DNA of 8,842 bases from an uncultured Sutterella sp. (GCA_900764215.1 CAAFNI010000142.1:1-8842); one strand, 5' to 3'. Numbered from the stretch's first letter, positions 1 through 7,424 are shown. Notes: a model not told the origin generated them from the letters alone. A program made the numbers and translations.

Positions 1-28
1 CCCCCTCTACTACTAACTCGGAAACCGC

Positions 29-71
29 CGGATGCCGAACGGCATGTCCGAACGCTCAGTACTGATTGAGC
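29..71 (+). other. Two stem-loops upstream of a plus-strand terminator
   Basis: Two hairpins precede the terminator at 82-124. The first pairs 29-36 with 41-50 around a GAAC loop, with a two-base bulge at 46-47. The second pairs GCTCA (54-58) with TGAGC (67-71) around an 8-base loop. They could be the 3' part of a small RNA or the 3' untranslated region of a gene left of the window. No 5S rRNA, tRNA, tmRNA or SRP RNA could be matched by eye. No protein gene is convincing here. The structures are seen directly; their role is unknown. Confidence 0.35.
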
Positions 72-81
72 ACTGCGGTGT

Positions 82-124
82 GGGAGGGAGTGCCCGCAAG
101 GACACTCTCTACCCGATTTTTTTT
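82..124 (+). terminator. Strong intrinsic terminator, plus strand
   Basis: The arm at 82-95 pairs with 100-114, with one C/A mismatch (93/102) and one bulged A (111), around a GCAA tetraloop of the GNRA class at 96-99. Eight T follow at 117-124. Read on the minus strand there is no T-tract after the stem, so it acts on plus-strand transcription and not on ftsB. Its gene lies left of the window or is a small RNA inside positions 1-81. It also separates that transcript from the convergent ftsB. Confidence 0.85.
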
Positions 125-140
125 CAAGCTGCCTGCGCTC

Positions 141-575
141 CTACTGACGTTTCGTGCGCGAGGGAGGCGCACGCAGGTTCTTGGGCGCATGGTATAGGTC
201 GGAGCGCTTTGCGGAGAAGGTGGGTGCCGCGCCCGGCTTGATGTCGGGCGAGCGATAGTCCGGCATGCTCGCAAGCTCGCGGGCCCTCTGCTCGTATTCG
301 TCCGGGGTCTCCAGACGGAAAAGCACCTCATCCGCCTTCACCATGTAAAGCTCCCGGCGGGCGCGCTCCTCAATGGCGTCCCGACGGTGCTCAAGCGAAT
401 AGAGCTCCGCCCCGAGCGCTTCGTTGCGGTCCTGCTGAACGCGGTTGGCCTCATTCTGAAGCGCGAGCGCCTCCTCGAGTTCGGCGGCGCGAAACCATGC
501 GCCGCCGGGCCCGAAGAGCTGGAACCCCACGACGCAGATGCCGGCCGCCAGCACGAGCATGAAGATGCGCGTCAT
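141..575 (-). CDS. ftsB: Cell division protein FtsB (DivIC family)
   Basis: FtsB is a small bitopic inner-membrane protein that forms the FtsQLB complex and activates septal peptidoglycan synthesis. The 144-residue product starts with a short cytoplasmic end and one membrane segment (about residues 4-21), then an alanine-, glutamate- and leucine-rich coiled coil (about 30-75). After it comes the family motif: an ERARREL stretch near 70-76, then MVK and a VLFRL at 84-88. This matches the conserved end of E. coli FtsB. E. coli FtsB has about 103 residues, so a tail of about 50 residues rich in Pro, Arg and Lys is extra. The start lies 18 bases after the eno stop, with GAAGGA in the gap, so it is probably cotranscribed with eno, as in many proteobacteria. 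A 7-bp inverted repeat with a 7-base loop (153-173) lies in the last codons. The family call is secure; the role of the tail is unknown. Confidence 0.9.
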   Translation of the reverse strand: MTRIFMLVLAAGICVVGFQLFGPGGAWFRAAELEEALALQNEANRVQQDRNEALGAELYSLEHRRDAIEERARRELYMVKADEVLFRLETPDEYEQRARELASMPDYRSPDIKPGAAPTFSAKRSDLYHAPKNLRAPPSRTKRQ

Positions 576-593
576 CGCTTCAGAACGTCCTTC

Positions 594-1883
<1,290 letters not shown>

Positions 1884-1922
1884 CTTGTGTCCTTTCGTTT
1901 GGATGAAAAAGGGATGTCAAGG

Positions 1923-1967
1923 AAAAAAGATTCCCGCGATTCGGCGACGTTGCATGCGGATCGCGGG
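1923..1967 (-). terminator. Terminator-like hairpin after kdsA
   Basis: On the minus strand CCCGCGAT (1967-1960) pairs perfectly with ATCGCGGG (1940-1933) across a 19-base loop. Four bases later come six T (1928-1923). It begins 14 bases past the kdsA stop and would end or weaken transcription before eno. The long loop and the 4-base gap before the T-tract make it less than ideal. The only TTGACA nearby (1920-1915, minus strand) has no -10 at usable spacing, so the eno promoter is unresolved. Confidence 0.55.
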
Positions 1968-1981
1968 CATATCGGATTATT

Positions 1982-2839
1982 TTACCCGTTGATCGTATCT
2001 TCAAGGAAGGGGCGTGCCTTCACGAGTCGATCGATCTCCACGAGGCTCTCGAGGAGCTCGCGCATGCGGCCGAGCGGCACGAGATTCGGACCGTCGCTCT
2101 TGGCCGAGGCGGGCGTCGGATGGGTCTCCATGAAGAGCCCGGAGACGCCGGCGGCGACCGCCGCGCGGGCAAGCACGGGAACGAACTGGCGCTGGCCGCC
2201 CGAACAGGTGCCGTTGCCGCCCGGAAGCTGAACGGAGTGCGTGGCGTCAAAGACCACGGGCGCCTGCGTTGCGCGCATGATCGCCAGGCTGCGCATGTCG
2301 GAGACGAGATTGCCGTATCCGAACGAAGCGCCGCGCTCGCAGACCGTGAAGACGTCCGGGTCGAGACCGGCGGCCGAGGCGGCCTCACGGGCCTTTTCGA
2401 CCACGTTGAGCATGTCGCCGGGCGCAAGGAACTGCCCCTTCTTGATGTTGACGGGCTTGCCGGAAACGGCGCAGGCGCGGATGAAGTCCGTCTGGCGGCA
2501 GAGGAAGGCGGGCGTCTGGAGCATGTCGACGACGGAGGCCACGACGGCCACTTCGGCCTCGGTGTGCACGTCGGTGAGAACGGGCACGCCGACCTTCTCG
2601 CGAACGGCGGCGAGAATGCGCAGACCCTCATCCATGCCCGGACCGCGGAAGGAGTGGGCGGACGTGCGGTTGGCCTTGTCGTAGCTTGCCTTGAAGAGGT
2701 ACGGGATGCCGAGCTCGTCCGTCATCTCCTTCATGGCGGAGGCAATGTCGACGGCCATCTGCTCGCCCTCGAGCACGCAGGGGCCGGCGATCAGGAAGAA
2801 CGGGCGATCGAGCCCGATGTCAAAGCCGCAGAGCTTCAT
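1982..2839 (-). CDS. kdsA: 3-deoxy-8-phosphooctulonate synthase (KDO-8-P synthase), Cys-type
   Basis: KdsA condenses arabinose 5-phosphate with phosphoenolpyruvate to give KDO 8-phosphate, the precursor of the inner-core sugar of lipopolysaccharide. The product has 285 residues, the usual length. Family motifs include YLFKASYDKANR (47-58), SFRGPG (63-68), FLCRQTD (112-118), VNIKKGQF (130-137), FGYGNLVSD (173-181) and DATHSVQLPGG (198-208). Cys21 in IAGPC, His201, Glu238 and Asp249 fall exactly 16 positions after the metal ligands Cys11, His185, Glu222 and Asp233 of the Aquifex enzyme. That predicts the metal-dependent class; E. coli has Asn in place of the Cys. The ATG is preceded by AGAGGA at eight bases. 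The gene lies 136 bases after pyrG with a terminator between, so it may depend on readthrough or an unseen promoter. Confidence 0.97.
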   Translation of the reverse strand: MKLCGFDIGLDRPFFLIAGPCVLEGEQMAVDIASAMKEMTDELGIPYLFKASYDKANRTSAHSFRGPGMDEGLRILAAVREKVGVPVLTDVHTEAEVAVVASVVDMLQTPAFLCRQTDFIRACAVSGKPVNIKKGQFLAPGDMLNVVEKAREAASAAGLDPDVFTVCERGASFGYGNLVSDMRSLAIMRATQAPVVFDATHSVQLPGGNGTCSGGQRQFVPVLARAAVAAGVSGLFMETHPTPASAKSDGPNLVPLGRMRELLESLVEIDRLVKARPFLEDTING

Positions 2840-2863
2840 GTGATTTGTCCTCTGATGTGAGGG

Positions 2864-2903
2864 CGGCGCCCCGGACCCTTCGCCCGGACGCGACGGCGCC
2901 CCG
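2864..2903. repeat. Direct repeat of a 10-mer upstream of kdsA
   Basis: CGGCGCCCCG occurs at 2864-2873 and again at 2894-2903, 30 bases from start to start, between the pyrG terminator and kdsA. Each copy contains the palindrome GGCGCC, so the two copies can also pair as a hairpin in the kdsA leader. The reverse complement of the same 10-mer occurs at 6013-6022. In GC-rich DNA this may be chance; an operator or leader structure is possible. Confidence 0.35.
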
Positions 2904-2907
2904 AAAC

Positions 2908-2951
2908 AAAAAAGGCAGCTCCACGAACTGCAGAGCCCGTTGAGCTGCCTT
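2908..2951 (-). terminator. Intrinsic terminator of pyrG
   Basis: On the minus strand AAGGCAGCTC (2951-2942) pairs perfectly over 10 bp with GAGCTGCCTT (2921-2912) around a 20-base loop. The stem runs into six T (2913-2908). It begins about 24 bases past the pyrG stop. The orientation and T-tract suit minus-strand transcription, so pyrG transcripts largely end before kdsA. Confidence 0.85.
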
Positions 2952-2975
2952 GCGTCTAGGTCGGATCAGTCCGGC

Positions 2976-4628
2976 TTAGGCCTTTGCCTTCTGGTCGGCG
3001 TGCGCGATCGCAGCCTCGATGTAGGCCTTGAAGAGCGGATGGCCGAAGCGCGGGCTCGACGTGAATTCCGGATGGAACTGGACGGCGAAGAAGAAGGGAT
3101 GATTCGGAAGCTCCATCATTTCCGGGAGATGCTCCGTCGGTGTCTTGGCGGAGATGACCATGCCCTTTTCCTCGAACTGGGCCACATAGGCGTTGTTCAC
3201 TTCATAGCGGTGACGGTGGCGTTCGGCCACGACGTCGCCGTAGATCTTGTGTGCAAGCGTGCCCTTTTCAACCGGCACTTCCTGGCGGCCGAGGCGCATC
3301 GTGCCGCCGAGGTCGGACGACTCGTCGCGCTTCTGGACGCTGCCCGTGCGGTCCTTCCACTCGGTGATGAGCGCGACGACGGGATGCGCCGTATCGGGAT
3401 CGAGCTCGGTGGAGTTTGCACCGCCGAGGCCGCAGACGTGGCGAGCGAATTCGATGACGGCCATCTGCATGCCGAGGCAGATGCCGAGGAACGGAATCTT
3501 GTTTTCACGGGCGAATTCGATCGCCTTGATCATGCCTTCCGTGCCGCGCTTGCCGAAGCCGCCCGGGACGAGGATCGCGTCGACGTCCTGAAGAATCTTT
3601 TCGGCGCCTTCCTCTTCAATCTGGCCCGCGTCGACGTAGCGGATCTTGACGCGGGTCTCCGTGCGGATGCCGGCGTGAATGAGCGCTTCGTTGAGAGACT
3701 TGTAGCTGTCGGCATAGTCGACGTACTTGCCGACCATGGCGACCGTCACTTCGCGCTTCGGATTCTTGATGCGGCGGACGATGTCCTCCCAGGCGGAGAG
3801 GTCGGCGGGCTTCGTCTCGAGGCCGAGCTTCTTGCAGACGAGGTCGTCAAGATGCTGGGCGTGGAGCATGAGCGGCACTTCGTAAATGGTGGAGGCGTCG
3901 GCGACGCTGATCACGCAGTCCATCGGCACGTTCGAGAAGAGCGAGATCTTGGCGCGTTCGCCTTCGGGAATCATGTGCTCGGCGCGGCAGAGGAGCATGT
4001 CGGGATAGACGCCCTCTTCGCGCAGCTTCTGAACGGAATGCTGGGTCGGCTTCGTCTTGAGTTCGCCCGCGGACGGAATCCACGGGCAGAGCGTCAGATG
4101 AATGAAGCAGGTGTTGTTGCGGCCCACGCGGAAGGACATCTGGCGGACGGCTTCGACGAACGGCAGCGATTCGATGTCGCCGACCGTGCCGCCGATTTCG
4201 ACGACGGCCACGTCGGGCTTGCCGTCAAAGGTGCTCGCGGCGCCGCGCTGGATGAACTCCTGAATTTCATTCGTGATGTGCGGGATCACCTGAACGGTCT
4301 TGCCGAGGTATTCGCCGCGGCGTTCCTTGCGAAGCACGCTCTCGTAGATCTGACCCGACGTAAAGTTGTTGGGCTTGTGCATCTTCGTGGAGATGAAGCG
4401 CTCGTAGTGGCCGAGGTCGAGGTCGGTTTCCGCCCCGTCTTCCGTCACAAAAACTTCACCGTGCTGGAAAGGCGACATCGTGCCCGGGTCAACGTTGATA
4501 TACGGATCGAGCTTGATCATGGTCACCTTCAGACCACGAGATTCCAGAATAGCCGCCAACGAAGCGGCGGCGATGCCCTTGCCGAGAGAAGAGACAACGC
4601 CGCCGGTCACAAATACGTACTTGGTCAT
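2976..4628 (-). CDS. pyrG: CTP synthase (glutamine-hydrolysing)
   Basis: PyrG makes CTP from UTP, ATP and glutamine in the cytoplasm, the last step of pyrimidine nucleotide synthesis. I chose the ATG at 4628 (550 residues, beginning MTKYVFVTGG), as in the family; a GTG five codons upstream (4643) is also open. The N-terminal synthase domain (about 1-270) has the SSLGKG phosphate loop (13-18), MIKLDPYINVDPG (37-49), GGTVGDIES (146-154) and KTKPTQHS (191-198). The C-terminal glutamine amidotransferase domain has VPGGFG (354-359), the nucleophile Cys384 in GICLGMQ, and His519 and Glu521 in QFHPE. Where E. coli has TLVPY, this protein reads TLCPW (179-183). No Shine-Dalgarno precedes either start. 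The gene is followed by its own terminator and sits 187 bases after the CDF exporter gene. Confidence 0.98.
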   Translation of the reverse strand: MTKYVFVTGGVVSSLGKGIAAASLAAILESRGLKVTMIKLDPYINVDPGTMSPFQHGEVFVTEDGAETDLDLGHYERFISTKMHKPNNFTSGQIYESVLRKERRGEYLGKTVQVIPHITNEIQEFIQRGAASTFDGKPDVAVVEIGGTVGDIESLPFVEAVRQMSFRVGRNNTCFIHLTLCPWIPSAGELKTKPTQHSVQKLREEGVYPDMLLCRAEHMIPEGERAKISLFSNVPMDCVISVADASTIYEVPLMLHAQHLDDLVCKKLGLETKPADLSAWEDIVRRIKNPKREVTVAMVGKYVDYADSYKSLNEALIHAGIRTETRVKIRYVDAGQIEEEGAEKILQDVDAILVPGGFGKRGTEGMIKAIEFARENKIPFLGICLGMQMAVIEFARHVCGLGGANSTELDPDTAHPVVALITEWKDRTGSVQKRDESSDLGGTMRLGRQEVPVEKGTLAHKIYGDVVAERHRHRYEVNNAYVAQFEEKGMVISAKTPTEHLPEMMELPNHPFFFAVQFHPEFTSSPRFGHPLFKAYIEAAIAHADQKAKA

Positions 4629-4675
4629 GAAGAAGAGCCCCACGCAAGGAGGTACAGGAAAAATTTAAAGCCGAG

Positions 4676-4681
4676 ATTATA
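4676..4681 (-). promoter_or_regulatory. Putative pyrG -10 element (TATAAT)
   Basis: A perfect TATAAT reads on the minus strand 48 bases before the pyrG ATG, which predicts a leader of about 40 bases. No good -35 hexamer lies 16-18 bases upstream (GGGGCG at 17). A second -10-like TACAAT lies at 4763-4758, also without a clear -35. The short leader is pyrimidine-rich and contains ACCTCCTT, the same sequence as the 16S rRNA 3' end, rather than a ribosome binding site. Confidence 0.45.
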
Positions 4682-4815
4682 CCTGAAGTTGCGTCGTGCG
4701 CCCCGGAGAGGATCTCCATCTGCGCGGCGCGCGGCGCCCGTTCAGGCCGATTTGTTCATTGTACGAGAATTCCCCCGGCGCCGACATGACTTTTTGACGA
4801 GCTTCCGGGGCGGCT

Positions 4816-5877
4816 TCAGAGCAGCTTCTCTGCGTCGAGCACCGGTGCGGCGGGCGCAGCCTTGGGATCGTCGAAGTCCGCGCGGCAGGCCGCTCCGAAC
4901 TCCGCATTGCGGCAGACCTCACAGTCATCCTCGCTGCCGCGGAAGTCCCATTCGGGCTGAACCGTGACATGGTCGATCTGAAACTCCTCGTGCAGCTGCC
5001 TGCGCAGCACGTCCAGAATCTTCGGCCAGCATTCGGGGCTTTCGATGTGGACGTGGCACTGAATGGCGCCGTGTCCTGGACTCATCGTCCAGACATGCAG
5101 GTCGTGCACGCGGTTGACGCCCGGAATCGCCTCGATCGCGCGGCCGACGCTGAAGTAGTTGACGCCTTCGGGCACGCTGTCGAGCAGCACGCGCGAAGAA
5201 TCCCGGAGGATCTCCCAGGTGGCGTGCAGAAGCAGGCAGCAGACGACGAGCGACAGGATCGGGTCTGCGATCGTGGGGCCGCCGAAGTAGATCACCGCGC
5301 CCGCCACGATGGCCGCAACGGATCCGAGCAGGTCGCCCATCACGTGAAGGAGCGCAGCGCGCGTATTCATGTTCTTGCGGTCCCGCGAGAGCGACCAGGC
5401 GACGAGAACGTTGATCACGAGGCCGACGGCCGCGATCGCCATGACGGAAAGACCGGAAACGGGCTCGGGCGTCATGATGCGCGAGACGGCCTCGAAGAAG
5501 ATCCAGACCACGACGCACAGCATCACGAGGCCGTTGATGAAGGCGGCGAGCACCTCCACGCGGCCGTGTCCGAACGAATGGTCGTCGTCGGCGCCCTTCT
5601 GGGCGATCTTGTTGGCGACGAGCGCGAAAAGCAGGCTTGCCGAGTCGGTCACCATGTGGCCTGCGTCGCCGATCAGGGCCAGCGAATTGCCCCAGAGGCC
5701 GCCCAGGAGCTCAATGACGGAAAAGGTGAGCGTGAGCGCGACCGCAAAGCCCAGAACGCTCGTCTTCGTCTTTTCCGCCGCGTGCAGCCAATGGCTGTCG
5801 CCGCGTCCGTGGCTCGAAAACTCCGCGTCAGGCTCGGGCTTTTGAAGAATGTCGTCGAAATGCTTCTGTTCGGACAT
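4816..5877 (-). CDS. CDF-family divalent metal (zinc-type) exporter, CzcD/ZitB-like
   Basis: Cation diffusion facilitators are inner-membrane dimers that export Zn2+ or related ions in exchange for protons. The 353-residue product has about six membrane segments (roughly 41-60, 66-90, 108-132, 143-163, 176-198 and 203-219) and a cytoplasmic C-terminal domain with HDLHVW (258-263). The transport site is visible as His74-x3-Asp78 in segment 2 and His178-x3-Asp182 in segment 5; the HxxxD pattern suits zinc-type members such as CzcD and ZitB. The HDDDH-like loop (DDDH at 97-100, SFGHGRVE at 101-108) is typical. A C-terminal extension carries CEVC (319-322) and Cys331, a possible extra metal site. 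The ATG at 5877 has no Shine-Dalgarno and is preceded by a hairpin and T-tract. The exact substrate is not decided by sequence. Confidence 0.93.
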   Translation of the reverse strand: MSEQKHFDDILQKPEPDAEFSSHGRGDSHWLHAAEKTKTSVLGFAVALTLTFSVIELLGGLWGNSLALIGDAGHMVTDSASLLFALVANKIAQKGADDDHSFGHGRVEVLAAFINGLVMLCVVVWIFFEAVSRIMTPEPVSGLSVMAIAAVGLVINVLVAWSLSRDRKNMNTRAALLHVMGDLLGSVAAIVAGAVIYFGGPTIADPILSLVVCCLLLHATWEILRDSSRVLLDSVPEGVNYFSVGRAIEAIPGVNRVHDLHVWTMSPGHGAIQCHVHIESPECWPKILDVLRRQLHEEFQIDHVTVQPEWDFRGSEDDCEVCRNAEFGAACRADFDDPKAAPAAPVLDAEKLL

Positions 5878-5893
5878 GATGAAAGGTGCAGGT

Positions 5894-5916
5894 AAAAAAG
5901 TCTGCTGCGCGCAGAC
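5894..5916 (-). terminator. Intrinsic terminator 16 bases before the metal exporter gene
   Basis: On the minus strand GTCTGC (5916-5911) pairs with GCAGAC (5905-5900) around a GCGCA loop, followed at once by six T (5899-5894). The exporter ATG is only 16 bases further on. A competing hairpin, GCGCGC (5922-5917) with GCGCGC (5912-5907) and a GTCT loop, uses part of the same strand and excludes the terminator. The site may simply end argG transcripts, or it may be an attenuator of the exporter gene. Confidence 0.6.
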
Positions 5917-5922
5917 GCGCGC

Positions 5923-5956
5923 AAAGCCCGGACAACCGCATGGCCGTCCGGGCTTT
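5923..5956 (-). other. 11-bp perfect stem-loop in the argG-exporter gap
   Basis: AAAGCCCGGAC (5923-5933) and GTCCGGGCTTT (5946-5956) form a perfect 11-bp stem with a 12-base loop. It has the A-flanked, GC-core look of a bidirectional terminator, but only three T follow on either strand. On the minus strand it lies directly upstream of the terminator at 5916-5894, so the two act in series in the same transcript. Confidence 0.6.
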
Positions 5957-5974
5957 GAATCTAACTTGAGGTGG

Positions 5975-5980
5975 ATTATA
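5975..5980 (-). promoter_or_regulatory. Putative -10 element (TATAAT) for the metal exporter
   Basis: A perfect TATAAT on the minus strand lies about 98 bases before the exporter ATG. If used, transcription would start near 5968 and the leader of about 90 bases would contain both the 11-bp stem-loop and the terminator. No convincing -35 is present (TTCGAC at 6000-5995 is only 14 bases away), so an activator would be needed. In AT-poor DNA an exact TATAAT is notable but not proof. Confidence 0.4.
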
Positions 5981-6030
5981 AGGCTTCCGCCTCAGTCGAA
6001 GCCCGCCCCTTCCGGGGCGCCGCCTTCGAC
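5981..6030 (-). other. Structured 3' end of argG: two GGAA-loop hairpins
   Basis: Starting directly at the argG stop, GTCGAAG (6030-6024 on the minus strand) pairs with CTTCGAC (6001-5995), enclosing CGCCCC-GGAA-GGGGCG (6019-6004). Next comes AGGC-GGAA-GCCT (5992-5981). Both loops are GNRA type on the minus strand only. There is no T-tract, so this looks like a 3' stabilising or Rho-independent-like end rather than a standard terminator. Confidence 0.5.
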
Positions 6031-7356
6031 TTACTTGCCGGTCAGCATCGCCACCGAGCCGCTGCCGGCGAGAAGTCCGGCGTTGGCATAGATGCCGAGC
6101 TTGGCGCGCGTGTCCGTGATGTCGAGGTTGCGCATCGTCAGCTGGCCGATGCGGTCGACGGCGGTGAACATCGAGTCGCCCTTTTCCATCGTGAGGCGGG
6201 ACGGTTCGTACGTCAGGTTCGGGCTCTTCGTGGAGACGATCGTGTAGTCGTTGCCGCGGCGAAGCTCGATCGTCACCTCGCCGGTGACGGCGCGGGCGAC
6301 CCAGCGCATCGCGCTTTCGCGGATCATCAGCGCCTGGCTGTCGAACCAGCGGCCCTGATAGAGGTAGCGGCCGAGCTTGATGCCGTTGATGCGGTACTCG
6401 GCGATCGTGTCCTCGTTGTGGATGCCGGTGACGAGACGCTCGTAGGCCAGGAAGAGGAGCGCCATGCCCGGAGCTTCATAAATGCCGCGGGACTTGGCCT
6501 CGATGATGCGGTTTTCGATCTGGTCGGACATGCCGAGGCCGTGACGGCCGCCGATGCGGTTCGCCTCTTCCATGAGGGCGACCGGGCTCGAGAACTTCTG
6601 GCCGTTGAGCGCGACCGGAACGCCCTCCTTGAATTCGACCGTGACCGTTTCAGGCTTGACGTCGACGTCGTCGCGCCAGAACGCAACGCCCATGATTGGT
6701 TCGACGATCTTCATGTTCGAGTCAAGGCTTTCGAGATCCTTGGCTTCATGCGTGGCGCCGAGCATGTTGGAGTCCGTCGAGTAGGCCTTTTCGGCGCTCA
6801 TGCGGTAGTTGAAGCCCTCCTTCTGAAGGAAGGCGGACATTTCGGCGCGGCCGCCGAGTTCGGTGATGAACTGCACGTCGAGCCAGGGCTTGTAGATCTT
6901 GAGGTTCGGGTTGGCAAGGAGGCCGTAGCGGTAGAAGCGCTCGATGTCGTTGCCCTTGTACGTGGAGCCGTCGCCCCAGATGTTGACGCCGTCCTCGCGC
7001 ATGGCGGCGACGAGCATCGTGCCGGTCACGGCGCGGCCGAGCGGCGTGGTGTTGAAGTAGAGCTGGCCGGCCGTCGAGATGTGGAAGGCGCCGGACTGAA
7101 TGGCGGCGATGCCTTCGTTGACGAGCTGTTCGCGGCAGTCGATCAAGCGGGCGTTTTCGGCGCCGTACTCCATGGCGCGACGCGGAATGGCTTCATAGTC
7201 GGTCTCGTCGGGCTGGCCGAGATTGGCCGTGTAGGCGTAAGGCAGGGCGCCCTTGTTCTTCATCCAGCGAAGTGCAGCGCTCGTATCGAGACCGCCGGAA
7301 AAGGCAATGCCGACTTTCTGGCCGACGGGAACGCTTTGGAGGATTGTTTCAGACAT
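6031..7356 (-). CDS. argG: Argininosuccinate synthase, long (E. coli-like) form
   Basis: ArgG joins citrulline and aspartate using ATP to give argininosuccinate, the penultimate step of arginine synthesis, in the cytoplasm. The 441-residue product matches the long bacterial form (E. coli has 447) nearly throughout. The ATP-pyrophosphatase loop AFSGGLDTS lies at 18-26. Other family stretches seen are YTANLGQPDE, YFNTTPLGRAVTGTM, WGDGSTYKGNDIERFYRYG, EKAYSTDSNMLGATHEAK, NRIGGRHGLGMSDQIENR and LTMRNLDITDTR. The ATG at 7356 is favoured by alignment; only a weak AAGAAA precedes it. The gene is transcribed away from the asparaginase gene and followed by structured RNA. It is not beside other arginine genes here. 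Confidence 0.98.
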   Translation of the reverse strand: MSETILQSVPVGQKVGIAFSGGLDTSAALRWMKNKGALPYAYTANLGQPDETDYEAIPRRAMEYGAENARLIDCREQLVNEGIAAIQSGAFHISTAGQLYFNTTPLGRAVTGTMLVAAMREDGVNIWGDGSTYKGNDIERFYRYGLLANPNLKIYKPWLDVQFITELGGRAEMSAFLQKEGFNYRMSAEKAYSTDSNMLGATHEAKDLESLDSNMKIVEPIMGVAFWRDDVDVKPETVTVEFKEGVPVALNGQKFSSPVALMEEANRIGGRHGLGMSDQIENRIIEAKSRGIYEAPGMALLFLAYERLVTGIHNEDTIAEYRINGIKLGRYLYQGRWFDSQALMIRESAMRWVARAVTGEVTIELRRGNDYTIVSTKSPNLTYEPSRLTMEKGDSMFTAVDRIGQLTMRNLDITDTRAKLGIYANAGLLAGSGSVAMLTGK

Positions 7357-7391
7357 AGTTGGAGTTTCTTGTGAGTTCGTGTTGTTGTTTA

Positions 7392-7405
7392 CCCAGCAAC
7401 CTGGG
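7392..7405 (-). other. Small hairpin in the argG leader
   Basis: On the minus strand CCCAG-GTTG-CTGGG forms a 5-bp stem with a 4-base loop. It lies about 36 bases before the argG ATG and inside the predicted leader. It could affect mRNA stability or be a small operator; no ARG box of the E. coli type was recognised. Confidence 0.35.
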
Positions 7406-7418
7406 GCCTGTGGCGATG

Positions 7419-7424
7419 ATTATC
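7419..7424 (-). promoter_or_regulatory. Putative argG -10 element (GATAAT)
   Basis: GGATAAT reads on the minus strand 62 bases before the argG ATG and would give a leader of about 55 bases. The -35 region is poor (TGCCAA at 17 bases). Two direct copies of GCCAAG, ten bases apart (7446-7441 and 7436-7431 on the minus strand), occupy that region and could bind an activator or repressor. Confidence 0.4.

Noticed and set aside
1..81. 3' end of a 5S rRNA, tRNA, tmRNA or SRP RNA
   Set aside because: The sequence contains ATGCCGAAC as in some 5S rRNAs, but the remaining bases do not follow the 5S pattern, and no tRNA-like CCA end or T-loop is present.
1915..1920. TTGACA on the minus strand as the eno -35
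   Set aside because: The -10 would fall at the ribosome binding site and no TATAAT-like sequence is present.
4646..4653. Perfect Shine-Dalgarno AAGGAGGT on the plus strand
   Set aside because: No ATG, GTG or TTG follows at usable spacing and no plus-strand gene lies there.
2940..4967. Long plus-strand open frame (675 codons) over pyrG
   Set aside because: Antisense shadow of pyrG, which has full-length alignment and all catalytic residues.
5971..7374. Plus-strand open frame (467 codons) over argG
   Set aside because: Antisense shadow of argG with the same biased composition.
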